A stretch of DNA of 64,000 nucleotides from M3007 sp044226205 (lineage in GTDB: Bacteria; Bacteroidota; Bacteroidia; Chitinophagales; Saprospiraceae). Shown here piece by piece: positions 16,025 through 24,357 of this stretch. Every line of letters starts with the position of its first letter. Position 1 is the first letter of the stretch. The translations under genes and the position numbers were made by a program. Under the pieces are notes generated by a model. That model was given only the letters and a program-made list of their open reading frames with translations. It was not told the DNA's origin and ran no database searches. The stretch lies in the NCBI GenBank assembly GCA_044226205.1, contig JBGAHL010000028.1, positions 1 through 64,000 on the forward strand, read 5' to 3'.

Positions 16025-17272
16025 ATGACCGCATCATATAAAATTTTCAATCTGCTTTTACTGGCCGCCTTCGGCGTCAGTCTCTCCCTTTTTCCTTCCT
16101 GCAAATCGGGGGCGGATAAACCCGAATCTGCCACGGCCGAAAGTGAAAAACATGAAGAACCCGCAGCGGGCGAAGCCCTCGAACTCACGCAGGCTCAAAT
16201 GAAGGCTGTCGGAATTGAGATTGGCGGCATCGAGCAAAAAAACTTGCACTCGGTCGTGCGGGCAAGCGGCCAGCTCGAAGTGCCTCCGCAAAATAAAGCC
16301 GACGTGACTACGCTGGTTGGCGGCGTCATCCGCCAAATCAACGTCCTGGAAGGTGCGACCGTCAGCAAAGGGCAAACGCTTGCCCTGCTCGAAAACCCGG
16401 ATTTCCTGAAACTTCAACAGGAATACGCCGCTACCAAAAACGCCTTCGCTTACACCGAACAAGAGTACCAAAGACAAAAAGACCTCGCTACCGGGAACGC
16501 CGGGACGGGCAAGGTTTTTCAGCAGGCCGAAGCCAATTACCGGGTGGAAAAATCCAAAATAGCTGGTCTCGAAAGGCAATTACAACAACTTTCTATCAAT
16601 CCTGCTGCCGTGCTGAATGGCAACTTCGCCACCCAAATTCCGGTCAAAGCGCCCATTGGCGGGACTGTAAGCCACATTGCCGCCAAAATCGGGACGTTTG
16701 CCGAGCCGGGCAAACCGCTCATGGAAATTGTAGACAACTCCCAAATCCATTGTGATTTGCTGGTGTATGAAAAAGACCTATTCAAAGTGAAGGTCGGTCA
16801 AAAGGTCAATTTCGTGCTAACCAACCAAGCCAACCAGCAGATTTCCGGCCAGATTTACGGGGTAAACCAGTCTTTCGAGAATGAAAGTAAAGCGGTGGTC
16901 GTCCATGCCCGCATTTCGGAAGCACACCGGCTGCGGCTTATTCCTGGGATGTACGTTTCAGCACTGATTGACGTGGGCAACCAAACGGTGGCTGCTTTGC
17001 CCGTGGATGCCGTCGTGCAAGCGGAAGGGAAGACCTATGTTTTTATTGTAGCCGAAGAGGGGGAAAAGCACGAAGAGAAAGGTGAAAAAGAAGCGGGTGA
17101 GGCTTCCGATCAAACCCTGCATTTCCAAAAAGTAGAGGTGGCAACGGGTGTTTCCGAATTGGGTTACATCGAAATTATGCCGGTCGATGAAATACCGGAC
17201 GGGGCACGGGTGGTGACGAAAGGCGCATTTTACTTGCTGTCAAAAATGAGCGGCGGCGGCGAGGAAGAGTAA
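16025..17272 (+). CDS. czcB: RND efflux periplasmic adaptor (CzcB-like lipoprotein)
   Basis: A 415-residue membrane-fusion protein joining the RND pump to the outer-membrane channel. A lipoprotein signal ends at LFPSC (Cys near residue 26). It is followed by a barrel-sandwich half (VRASGQLEVPPQNKADVTTLVGGVI), an alpha-hairpin (about 125-190), the second lipoyl half (IPVKAPIGGTVSHIAAKIGTF) and the beta-barrel and proximal domains. A charged His/Glu insert (GEKHEEKGEKEAGE) near residue 345 may bind metal. It starts one base after the czcA stop, so coupled translation is likely. Confidence 0.92.
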   Translation: MTASYKIFNLLLLAAFGVSLSLFPSCKSGADKPESATAESEKHEEPAAGEALELTQAQMKAVGIEIGGIEQKNLHSVVRASGQLEVPPQNKADVTTLVGGVIRQINVLEGATVSKGQTLALLENPDFLKLQQEYAATKNAFAYTEQEYQRQKDLATGNAGTGKVFQQAEANYRVEKSKIAGLERQLQQLSINPAAVLNGNFATQIPVKAPIGGTVSHIAAKIGTFAEPGKPLMEIVDNSQIHCDLLVYEKDLFKVKVGQKVNFVLTNQANQQISGQIYGVNQSFENESKAVVVHARISEAHRLRLIPGMYVSALIDVGNQTVAALPVDAVVQAEGKTYVFIVAEEGEKHEEKGEKEAGEASDQTLHFQKVEVATGVSELGYIEIMPVDEIPDGARVVTKGAFYLLSKMSGGGEEE

Positions 17273-17308
17273 CATTGATTTTCTGATAAACTTAACAATC
17301 ACGCCGGG

Positions 17309-17343
17309 GCGGTTGGGGCGGTATGCCATTCTGCCCTAACCGC
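17309..17343 (+). other. Imperfect hairpin between czcB and the P-type ATPase
   Basis: GCGGTTGGGGCGG (17309-17321) can pair, with mismatches, with CTGCCCTAACCGC (17331-17343). No T run follows, so it may be a processing or stability element rather than a terminator. Confidence 0.35.
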
Positions 17344-17369
17344 TCCGGTTTGGTTCTCAATAATTTTCC

Positions 17370-19403
17370 ATGATAAATACTGATCCTAACCACGTCCATA
17401 CTTACGATGCGGACGGCAGGATGACTTGCTGTTCACTCGAAGAGAAAATTTACGTCAAGGCCCATGCCGCCGATTTAATCAAAGCCAAATCAGTGCCTCG
17501 CGACGAAGAGCATGACCACGACCACAGTCACGACAGCCATGAAGCGGCATGGAAACAATACCTGCCTGTTATGATTAGTTTCGGGCTGTTCTTGCTCGGC
17601 ATGGCATTCGATCATTTCTTCAAACCGGCCTTTTTTACCGGGTATGTGAGGCTGGCCTGGTACTTGACGGCCTATTTGCCTGTCGGGTTTCCGGTAATGA
17701 AAGAAGCTCTTGAAGCTGCCCGAAAAGGCGCATTTTTCACGGAATTTACCCTAATGACACTGGCAACGCTCGGCGCATTTTACATTGGCGAATATGCCGA
17801 AGGCGTGGCCGTCATGATTTTTTACGCCGTGGGCGAGTTGTTTCAGGAAGCCGCCGTAAACCGCGCCAAACGCAGCATCAAAGCCCTGCTCGACGTGCGC
17901 CCAGACACGGTAACCGTCCTCCGCAAAAACGCTGCCGTAACCGTAAACCCCGCGGACGTGCAACCCGGCGACATTATCCAGACCAAGCCCGGCGAAAAGG
18001 TAGCCCTCGACGGCGAATTGGTATCCGAAACGGCATCCTTCAATACGGCCGCACTCACCGGAGAAAGTAAGCCGGACACGAAAACCAAAGGAGAAACCGT
18101 GTTGGCGGGGATGATAAATCTGAATACCGTTTCAGAAATCCGGGTCACAGCGCTGTTCAAAGACTCGAAGCTTTCGCGCATCCTCGAAATGGTGCAGGAT
18201 GCCACGGCGCGCAAGTCGCAAACGCAGCTGTTCATCAGTCGGTTTGCCAAAATCTATACGCCGATTGTGGTGTTTTTGGCGCTTGGTGTCGCCCTTTTGC
18301 CAGCCTTATTTGTCCACAATTATGTCTTCAACGAATGGCTGTACCGGGCGCTGGTGTTCCTGGTGATTTCCTGCCCGTGTGCGTTGGTGATTTCCATTCC
18401 GCTCGGTTATTTCGGCGGCATCGGATTGGCAAGCCGCAACGGGATTTTGTTTAAAGGATCGAATTTCCTCGACGTGATAGCCAAGGTAAACACCGTGGTC
18501 ATGGACAAAACCGGGACCTTGACGAAAGGCGTTTTCGACGTACAACAGGTAGATGCCGCGCACGATTTCGACCCGGCAAAATTGTTGCAAATCGCTGCCG
18601 CTCTTGAAAATAAAAGCACCCACCCGGTCGCATTGGCAGTAGTCGAACACGCTGGAAAGGAAGCACCTAATTTGAGCGTTTCGGATGTGGAAGAAATTGC
18701 CGGACACGGCATCCGCGGCAAGGTGGATGGTCAGGAAGTGTTGGCAGGCAACGTGAAGCTGATGCAAAAATTCGACATCGCCTATCCGCCCGACGTGGAA
18801 AAAATCGTGGAAACCTTTGTCCTGATTGCCGTAAACGGAAAGTACGCCGCATGTATCACTATCGCGGATGAATTGAAAGCCGATGCGAAATCTGCCGTTG
18901 CTGAACTGCACAAAATGGGCATCCGAACCGTGATGCTTTCCGGTGACAAATCGAGTGTGGTGCAAAAAGTCGCGGCAACGCTCGGTATTGACACGGCATT
19001 CGGCGACTTGCTCCCAGAAGGAAAAGTGGATAAAGTACAGGCGCTCAAAAACGAAGGTCGCCGCTTAGCTTTCGTTGGCGACGGGGTGAATGATGCGCCG
19101 GTCGTTGCGCTCGCAGATGCCGGTATTGCAATGGGAGGTTTGGGCAGTGATGCCACGATTGAGACGGCCGACATTGTCATCCAAAACGATCAGCCTTTTA
19201 AAATTGCTGTGGCGGTAAAAATTGGAAAAATCACTCAGCGGATTGTTTGGCAAAACATCACCCTGGCAATGGCCGTGAAAGTAGCCGTTTTAGTGCTTGG
19301 TGCAGGGGGTATTGCAACGCTTTGGGAAGCCGTTTTTGCCGACGTGGGCGTGGCATTGCTGGCGATTTTGAATGCCGTTAGAATTCAAAAGATAAAACTA
19401 TAA
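17370..19403 (+). CDS. zntA: Zn/Cd/Pb-type P1B ATPase
   Basis: A 677-residue inner-membrane pump that exports divalent soft metals from the cytoplasm. The N-terminus has HVH, CC and a His-rich stretch (EEHDHDHSHDSHE) instead of a standard CxxC metal-binding domain. Core motifs are TGES, CPC at 335-337 in the transport helix, the phosphorylated Asp379 in DKTGTLTKG, the HP motif in STHPVALAV, and GDGVNDAP. The last helix has DVGVALLAILNAVRI, the P1B-2 signature for Zn/Cd/Pb. This agrees with the CzcA-type signature of the pump in the same operon. The symbol names the subtype only. Confidence 0.92.
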   Translation: MINTDPNHVHTYDADGRMTCCSLEEKIYVKAHAADLIKAKSVPRDEEHDHDHSHDSHEAAWKQYLPVMISFGLFLLGMAFDHFFKPAFFTGYVRLAWYLTAYLPVGFPVMKEALEAARKGAFFTEFTLMTLATLGAFYIGEYAEGVAVMIFYAVGELFQEAAVNRAKRSIKALLDVRPDTVTVLRKNAAVTVNPADVQPGDIIQTKPGEKVALDGELVSETASFNTAALTGESKPDTKTKGETVLAGMINLNTVSEIRVTALFKDSKLSRILEMVQDATARKSQTQLFISRFAKIYTPIVVFLALGVALLPALFVHNYVFNEWLYRALVFLVISCPCALVISIPLGYFGGIGLASRNGILFKGSNFLDVIAKVNTVVMDKTGTLTKGVFDVQQVDAAHDFDPAKLLQIAAALENKSTHPVALAVVEHAGKEAPNLSVSDVEEIAGHGIRGKVDGQEVLAGNVKLMQKFDIAYPPDVEKIVETFVLIAVNGKYAACITIADELKADAKSAVAELHKMGIRTVMLSGDKSSVVQKVAATLGIDTAFGDLLPEGKVDKVQALKNEGRRLAFVGDGVNDAPVVALADAGIAMGGLGSDATIETADIVIQNDQPFKIAVAVKIGKITQRIVWQNITLAMAVKVAVLVLGAGGIATLWEAVFADVGVALLAILNAVRIQKIKL

Positions 19404-19407
19404 CAGC

Positions 19408-19707
19408 ATGGGAATATCATTAGAACTGGCCGTCTTGCTTCTCATTCAATTGGTCGGAACATCGGCCTTTGCTAAGTTTGAGATTGAGACCCCCGCGATT
19501 AGAAAAATAACCAAGTGGTTTTTGATAGACGCAATAACCGTGGCACTCTATTATTGGATAAGCCATTGGGCTTTGGTGTTGCCGATTTTTATGGTGACGC
19601 TCGGCACGATTGTCCATTTTAGGATTTGCAGGAAAAACGGTATTGACCCATTTAAGGCAACGCCGAGAGAAAAGCTGTACAAGTTAAGGGGGTGGAAAAT
19701 GGATTAG
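19408..19707 (+). CDS. Small membrane protein of the metal operon
   Basis: A 99-residue protein with three predicted membrane segments (about residues 3-22, 35-52 and 54-72) and a basic C-terminus (PREKLYKLRGWKMD). It begins four bases after the P-type ATPase stop and is the last plus-strand gene of the cargo operon. I do not recognise a characterised family. Its position suggests an accessory role in metal handling, which is inference. Confidence 0.7.
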   Translation: MGISLELAVLLLIQLVGTSAFAKFEIETPAIRKITKWFLIDAITVALYYWISHWALVLPIFMVTLGTIVHFRICRKNGIDPFKATPREKLYKLRGWKMD

Positions 19708-19733
19708 GGGGAAGCAGAAAGGCATAGGGTCGC

Positions 19734-20825
19734 TCACTGCAAATCAGTGTCGATGTAGTCGTTGAGCAAATACAATAGTTGAAAGGGTGGAATGAAACCA
19801 GACATCAATTCACCGGTTTCTTCGTTCAGCCAATCATTCTGTGATTGGCTGAAATGCCATTCTTCGCACTCCTGCACCAAAGTTGGCGGCAGTTTAGCGC
19901 GGGCCGCCGACTTTGGAAGATTGAACCCGAACCGATCAAAAAGCCTGTAATCTTTCAGGGCGTCGAATATGGTATCCAATGCGGCGGCGTAGACTATCGG
20001 CGGGATTTTCTTCGGGCCTTTTTTTACCATATCCGGCTCGGTGAAAATCTTGCTGCCGTATTTGATGGTTTCGACCATGTCCCTTTGTAAATCCTGGACT
20101 TTACGTTTGTGTTGTGCCATGAGATTGGCGTATTTCGGCGGCCATCTTGCCAGCCATTCCCTTATTAGAGTATCAGCAATTTGAGCGTTGGGTACAATCA
20201 AATGCAGGTGCGGGTTATAGGTTTTGGTAAGTGGGTTGAAGTTGCATTCCAGGGATTTGACACCCATGAACTTTTCTCCTTTCTTCCTTTGGTGTCGTTT
20301 TTTAGCTGCATCCAGAATTTTCCCAAACCTTTTCTGAATACCCCGGAGCAGGCGTTTCAGCAGGTGCGCAGGTACAGATTTTACTGTCAGGGTAACAAAA
20401 TAGGGGTCATCCCATGTGCTAATAACAGGCATATACCGATTGATGATTTCGGCCTTGCGGATAGCGCAGCAAACCGTACAGAAGCGAGTTTTACAGTATG
20501 TCCCGTGCACGCGACCTCCAGCACTAAGCACCCGGTCTTGACAGTGGTAAGCATTCCAATAGGTTTTTGTGCGCTCCGGCTCGCCTTTCTTTTCCGCCGC
20601 CCCGGCGAGGCCAATCACTAAGCGTTGCGTGGTCAATTTGCGCCGGGCACGCCCTTTCAGGGTCTTTTTATCTGTCAGGTCAGCACCGGGGCCATAGACC
20701 ATTCGACCCGAATATTGCCCGGAATTATCCGAACCGGCTGTCCCGGTTTGTGCTAACGTATCCAGAAACCGGCGGGAAGGGGCCGCCTCCTTTTCATTTG
20801 TCGGGTGGGAGCAGGGCGTTTTCAT
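19734..20825 (-). CDS. rep: Rolling-circle replication initiator (Rep_1-like HUH protein)
   Basis: A 363-residue protein. A zinc-ribbon-like region (CKTRFCTVCCAIRKAEI) precedes motif 1 (YFVTLTV), motif 2 with the two metal-binding histidines (NPHLHLIVP) and motif 3 with the candidate nicking tyrosine (VETIKYGSK). This order is that of plasmid Rep_1 proteins of the pUB110 type, which nick the origin and start rolling-circle replication. In an integrated element it would drive replication or mobilisation after excision. Its ATG overlaps the stop of the upstream HTH gene by four bases. No obvious double-strand origin was recognised. Confidence 0.83.
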   Translation of the reverse strand: MKTPCSHPTNEKEAAPSRRFLDTLAQTGTAGSDNSGQYSGRMVYGPGADLTDKKTLKGRARRKLTTQRLVIGLAGAAEKKGEPERTKTYWNAYHCQDRVLSAGGRVHGTYCKTRFCTVCCAIRKAEIINRYMPVISTWDDPYFVTLTVKSVPAHLLKRLLRGIQKRFGKILDAAKKRHQRKKGEKFMGVKSLECNFNPLTKTYNPHLHLIVPNAQIADTLIREWLARWPPKYANLMAQHKRKVQDLQRDMVETIKYGSKIFTEPDMVKKGPKKIPPIVYAAALDTIFDALKDYRLFDRFGFNLPKSAARAKLPPTLVQECEEWHFSQSQNDWLNEETGELMSGFIPPFQLLYLLNDYIDTDLQ

Positions 20826-21166
20826 TTGCCTGCCCGCCTCCGCCGGTGGTCCGTCAGGTACTCGTTAGCCTTTTGTCCTATTTCGGAAGTGCCGCCAATG
20901 CGGTTTTGGAGCAACCATGCGTCAACCTGGCTTTTCTCAAAAAATACCCGTTTGCCGCGCTTCGCGTGAGGCACTAAGGCTTTGGCTGTGAGTTTGTAGG
21001 CTGTTTGTTTGGACAGCCCGGTGTACTCGCAAAATTGCTGAAGGTTGAAAATTGTCTTACCCGCTTCATGTGGCAAGGCTTGTGGCGGGTTGCTTTTGTG
21101 GAACTCCTCTAATTCCTGCCGGAGAATTTGCCTAAGCTGGTCAGGGGTTACAATCAAATATTCCAT
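20822..21166 (-). CDS. HTH (excisionase-type) DNA-binding protein of element 1
   Basis: A 114-residue protein with a MerR/excisionase-like helix-turn-helix near residues 40-88 (TIFNLQQFCEYTGLSKQTAYKLTAKALVPHAKRGKRVFF), preceded by a helical region. Such HTH_17 proteins act as excisionases or as regulators of mobile-element genes. It overlaps the rep start by four bases (ATGA), so the two are cotranslated. A paralogous type of gene sits at the equivalent place in element 2. Confidence 0.82.
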   Translation of the reverse strand: MEYLIVTPDQLRQILRQELEEFHKSNPPQALPHEAGKTIFNLQQFCEYTGLSKQTAYKLTAKALVPHAKRGKRVFFEKSQVDAWLLQNRIGGTSEIGQKANEYLTDHRRRRAGK

Positions 21167-21231
21167 GATCTGCGTTTTTTATGGCGCAAATCTTAGGCTG
21201 GTGATTGTATAGGGAGGGGCGTAGGGATACC

Positions 21232-22584
21232 CTATTCTTTATTGTTTTTTGGTTTCTTTTTTCGCTCTTCCATCGATGTGGCAATCTCGTCCAATCCAAT
21301 TTGTGCAAACCAGGACTGAACGATTTCCAAATCTTTCCGATTCAAAGGTTTCCGCTCGTCAACAACCTGCCGCCATCGTTTCAAAATCGTTGTATCCTTC
21401 ACTTTCGTATTCTGCTCTTTGCCGGTAATCAACTGAACAAATTGGGCAAATTGCAAATCGGCGGCTTTGCTTCGATCAAAGTTTGCTGCTTTCAGCAGGT
21501 GGAATATTGCCAAAACGGATTGCGCGGTGGTGAAGGTCGGGGTTGGCTTGCCGCCGGTTTCAGCCAGGGAGTCGCCATATTCAATTTCCTCCAATCGTTT
21601 TTGCTCTGCATCCTGCATGGCAGCCAATCTTTCTTTGAATAACTTTTGGAAGGTGAGTTTTTCGCTAATGAGGCTTTCATTCGACCCGATTTGACGAACA
21701 ATGTCTGTTTGCATTTGCTCCAAAAAGTAGGCTTGCAAATCAGGGCGAAGGTGTGCGGCGCGGCTGAAAATTTCGTCTATCAGTTTTGGCAATTCGTTGC
21801 GCAGCCGGTCGTAAGCCGCAAATGGGTGTTGGTGAAAGGAGTCTTTAAACAGCATAAACTCCTCCCGCGAAGGCTTGTATTTTCGCAGCCCTTCAAATAT
21901 CTCCTCCGTATCACCACAACATAACACAATGTGGGTTTTGCCCTGTGGGGGGGTGGAGTCCCGAAAAGTAAAATTATCAATGTCGAAGCCGGTGAGGTTC
22001 AAAAGGTATTGCCGGTACTGATACAAAACCAACACCATCACCTGTGGAATGTAACGGGAGTAGTTGCCCTCATCTTCGGGAAGTATGAATTTGCGCGGCT
22101 CGTATTCCGGGTCGGCCCTAATGATGATTTTGTAATACCAGTAGGCAATTTCATTTTTGAAATCCCGGATTGTGTGCTGTCCTCTGTCAGGCGACATCTC
22201 AACCGAACCGTTTACATAGGCCTGGCCTTCATTGTACAATATCGGAACCAAAGTAAGCGCCTTATCGGTTAGGATTTGATCTACTTCCCGGATTTCATCT
22301 TCAATCCGTTTGTCCACCTCACCGGGCGCTTTCAGTCTTTCTTCAAATTGTTGGGTGTAAAAAGCCAGGTTCTTTTTGATATGATCGGCCAGTATTTCTT
22401 CCTGCTTAGTCACGATTTTACGATACTCGCTTTCCGGCAAGACGTGAATTTTCGTCACCATTTCCGGTGTGTGAAGACTACTATGCTCCCCATAACCTAA
22501 GCCCCATCCTGACCAAGGCAAAGTACCTTTCAACCAATTCTCGTATGAATAGTGGATGCGTTCTAAGTTGTCGTTTTCTTCCAT
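21232..22584 (-). CDS. Unknown protein of element 1 (about 450 residues)
   Basis: A 450-residue soluble protein with no recognised domain. The N-terminal half is charged and helical (for example QFEERLKAPGEVDKRIEDEIREVDQIL). The C-terminal 90 residues (TTAQSVLAIFHLLKAANF, then FAQFVQLITGKEQ, ending in a lysine-rich tail) look like a small helical domain. A similar pattern appears at the end of the 501-residue protein of element 2. ATG at 22584 (MEENDNLERIHY) is preferred to an upstream start. It lies between the HTH and integrase genes on the same strand. Confidence 0.7.
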   Translation of the reverse strand: MEENDNLERIHYSYENWLKGTLPWSGWGLGYGEHSSLHTPEMVTKIHVLPESEYRKIVTKQEEILADHIKKNLAFYTQQFEERLKAPGEVDKRIEDEIREVDQILTDKALTLVPILYNEGQAYVNGSVEMSPDRGQHTIRDFKNEIAYWYYKIIIRADPEYEPRKFILPEDEGNYSRYIPQVMVLVLYQYRQYLLNLTGFDIDNFTFRDSTPPQGKTHIVLCCGDTEEIFEGLRKYKPSREEFMLFKDSFHQHPFAAYDRLRNELPKLIDEIFSRAAHLRPDLQAYFLEQMQTDIVRQIGSNESLISEKLTFQKLFKERLAAMQDAEQKRLEEIEYGDSLAETGGKPTPTFTTAQSVLAIFHLLKAANFDRSKAADLQFAQFVQLITGKEQNTKVKDTTILKRWRQVVDERKPLNRKDLEIVQSWFAQIGLDEIATSMEERKKKPKNNKE

Positions 22585-22637
22585 GACTGGATTTAGTCGG
22601 AGGGTTAAGGGAGTCAATGTGCAATATCACAGAACCT

Positions 22638-23903
22638 TTAAGCAGGCATCGCCTCAAAATCAATGAGTAGCGCGGCGTTGGCGCGTTTAGTGTCGTCCTC
22701 AAAACTTGCGAGGTAGTTGGCGGTCGTTTTGATGTTTTTGTGCCCCAAACTTTCGCTGATAAATTCGATGGATGCGCCCGACCGTTTCAGCACCGTAGCG
22801 AATGAGTGCCGGGCAACGTATGTAGTTAATTTGGTATCAATGCCCAATTTCGCCGCGATTCGCTTTGTGTGTTTGTTCATGAATTGGACGCATAAATCCT
22901 TTGCCAACTTCCTTTTTTTGGCATCCATTTTTTCCTCTAAAATCGGGAAAACGAAAGCGTCGGGGTGCTGCTGGCTGTTTCCCCAACGTTCGATAATTTG
23001 CCTTGCTTGAGGGAGCAATACGGCTTCGACTTTTTCGAGCACCTGTACACGATTAGAAGTCTTTGCGCGGTAAAAACTAATCATCCCGCTTTTGAAGTCA
23101 ATGTCTCGAAACCGAAGCCCGATCATGTCTTTCACATTCATCCCGTTACCCAAGTAGCAGAAAACCCAAAAATCGCGTGCTTTTGCTTCGTCGTCATTTT
23201 CGGGCTGATAAGTGAAAATTTGGTGGATTTCGACCTTCGGCAGCGCCTTCTTTGTGTTTTGGCCTGTGGGTATTTGGTACTTACCTTTTTCACGGCCAAA
23301 CGGATAATATTGCCGGTCGATGACCCCCACCGCGATTGCATCGTTGAAAACCGCACGCAAGTAGCGCATATAGATACCGACGGTTGTGCGGCTTTTGCCG
23401 GTACCCTCCATGAAGCTATGAAAGTCTTTGAGCAGTTGCGGGGTGATGTCGGTGAATTGCAGACCCGGTTTGAAAGCGGCGAGCGACTTTTTACAGGCTT
23501 CGTAGCCTTCGGCGGTACTGATTCGCCCGGCTTCATTTAGCTGGCTTGTGGTATCCGCCAACGCTTGCTCGACATCGGCTGCGTTTTTCCCGGCAACCGT
23601 TCCAAAAAATTTGTGCTCGAAAAACTCAAAGGAAAAAACGGGCAGGGTTTCGATGGCCTCTCTCACTTTGACCTGCATCGTGTCTAAGAAATCGCGGTGC
23701 TGTTTATGATCGCCACGCGGTTTCTCTCCGTAAACTTTTTTGAAATCTTCCGGTGATAGGTCTAAGGGCGTTTTGTCCCTATTAAGGACTGGGTAGTATT
23801 TTTGCTTGCGCTGAGTGGTCACACGCAGTTTTACGGGGTAAAGCCCGTTGTTTTTCGCCCGCCGGGTGTCGAGCATCATTTTTAGCGTTACTTGGTGCTT
23901 CAT
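22638..23903 (-). CDS. int: Tyrosine integrase of element 1
   Basis: A 421-residue phage-type integrase. It has an N-terminal arm-binding region, a SAM-like core-binding domain (about 100-215) and a catalytic domain with YVARHSFATVLKRSG (H-x-x-R type), the LGHKNIKTT helix and the nucleophile Tyr in TANYLASF. At the usual first catalytic Arg (as in TGLRxSD) this protein reads GNGMNVKDMIGLRF, so that Arg is displaced or replaced. This variant is frequent in Bacteroidota integrases and may still be active. It ends about 1.4 kb from the Rep side and starts 180 bases from the right att. The ATG at 23903 was chosen over one eight codons upstream. Confidence 0.9.
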   Translation of the reverse strand: MKHQVTLKMMLDTRRAKNNGLYPVKLRVTTQRKQKYYPVLNRDKTPLDLSPEDFKKVYGEKPRGDHKQHRDFLDTMQVKVREAIETLPVFSFEFFEHKFFGTVAGKNAADVEQALADTTSQLNEAGRISTAEGYEACKKSLAAFKPGLQFTDITPQLLKDFHSFMEGTGKSRTTVGIYMRYLRAVFNDAIAVGVIDRQYYPFGREKGKYQIPTGQNTKKALPKVEIHQIFTYQPENDDEAKARDFWVFCYLGNGMNVKDMIGLRFRDIDFKSGMISFYRAKTSNRVQVLEKVEAVLLPQARQIIERWGNSQQHPDAFVFPILEEKMDAKKRKLAKDLCVQFMNKHTKRIAAKLGIDTKLTTYVARHSFATVLKRSGASIEFISESLGHKNIKTTANYLASFEDDTKRANAALLIDFEAMPA

Positions 23904-23947
23904 CTTCCTTTGCCGTTGTATGTACAAAGTTAATCCGTCGAAATACT

Positions 23948-23962
23948 ATTTGCATACAATTT
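23948..23962 (+). repeat. Right arm-type repeat of element 1
   Basis: ATTTGCATACAATTT is identical to the first 15 bases of the repeat at 11011. It lies between the integrase start and the right att copy, consistent with an integrase arm site. The stretch to 24082 is AT-rich and holds no gene. Confidence 0.6.
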
Positions 23963-24082
23963 CGACAAATAAACACCTAACAACGGAAAACAAGAAATAA
24001 GAAATATTTTCTAACTCGCTGTTTTTCAACGACATTTGTCAGCGCGAGAAACCAATCAACTAACACGAAACTAATGTGATTT

Positions 24083-24129
24083 TTGACTTTTAATCAAGGA
24101 GTCATGGGTTCGAGTCCCATCGGGATCAC
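24083..24129 (+). repeat. att copy at the junction of elements 1 and 2
   Basis: An exact 47-base copy of the tRNA-Lys 3' half (anticodon stem to acceptor end). The 5' half of a tRNA is absent, so it is not a functional tRNA. It is the right att of element 1 and the left att of element 2. Confidence 0.93.
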
Positions 24130-24137
24130 AACCTTGG

Positions 24138-24175
24138 GGGCTAATGAGTTGATTTTCAACTTGTTAGCCCTTTTT
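24138..24175 (+). terminator. Terminator hairpin at the left end of element 2
   Basis: GGGCTAATGAGTTGA (24138-24152) pairs with TCAACTTGTTAGCCC (24156-24170), with one G-T pair and a three-base loop, followed by a T run. It sits directly after the att copy and would end transcripts coming out of tRNA-Lys before element 1 inserted. Confidence 0.75.
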
Positions 24176-24184
24176 GTTTTTGTC

Positions 24185-24206
24185 TTGGGTATGGATTTGG
24201 GTACGG
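24185..24206 (+). repeat. Left arm-type repeat of element 2
   Basis: Two TTGGGTA motifs 13 bases apart. The 22-base stretch matches 35697-35718 at 19 positions in the same orientation. Both are close to att copies, as expected for integrase arm sites. Confidence 0.6.
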
Positions 24207-24357
24207 TAATCGGGTTTGACGCTTCTTTTTGTCTATTTTATTCAGCAAACGATCTTTGCCGATACTCCGAAATTGGAGTTTAAGTTGCACTTTTGCTCTA
24301 ACAAATAGTTTTAATCTCTCCACTTTTGATACATCTGTTTTGAAATTCCCTTTTGCC

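Larger units (their letters stand above)
10916..24129. mobile_element. Integrative element 1 (metal-efflux cargo, rolling-circle Rep)
   Basis: A 13.2 kb segment bounded by exact 47-base repeats of the tRNA-Lys 3' end. From the tRNA side it carries a plus-strand metal-efflux operon, then minus-strand Rep, HTH, a 450-residue unknown and a tyrosine integrase close to the right att. The motif ATTTGCATACAATTT occurs near both ends (11011 and 23948) in the position of integrase arm sites. No conjugation genes are present, so any transfer would depend on another element. Confidence 0.88.

Noticed and set aside
24083..24129. A second tRNA-Lys gene
   Set aside because: Only the 3' half is present; the acceptor 5' strand and D arm are missing, so it is an att duplication.
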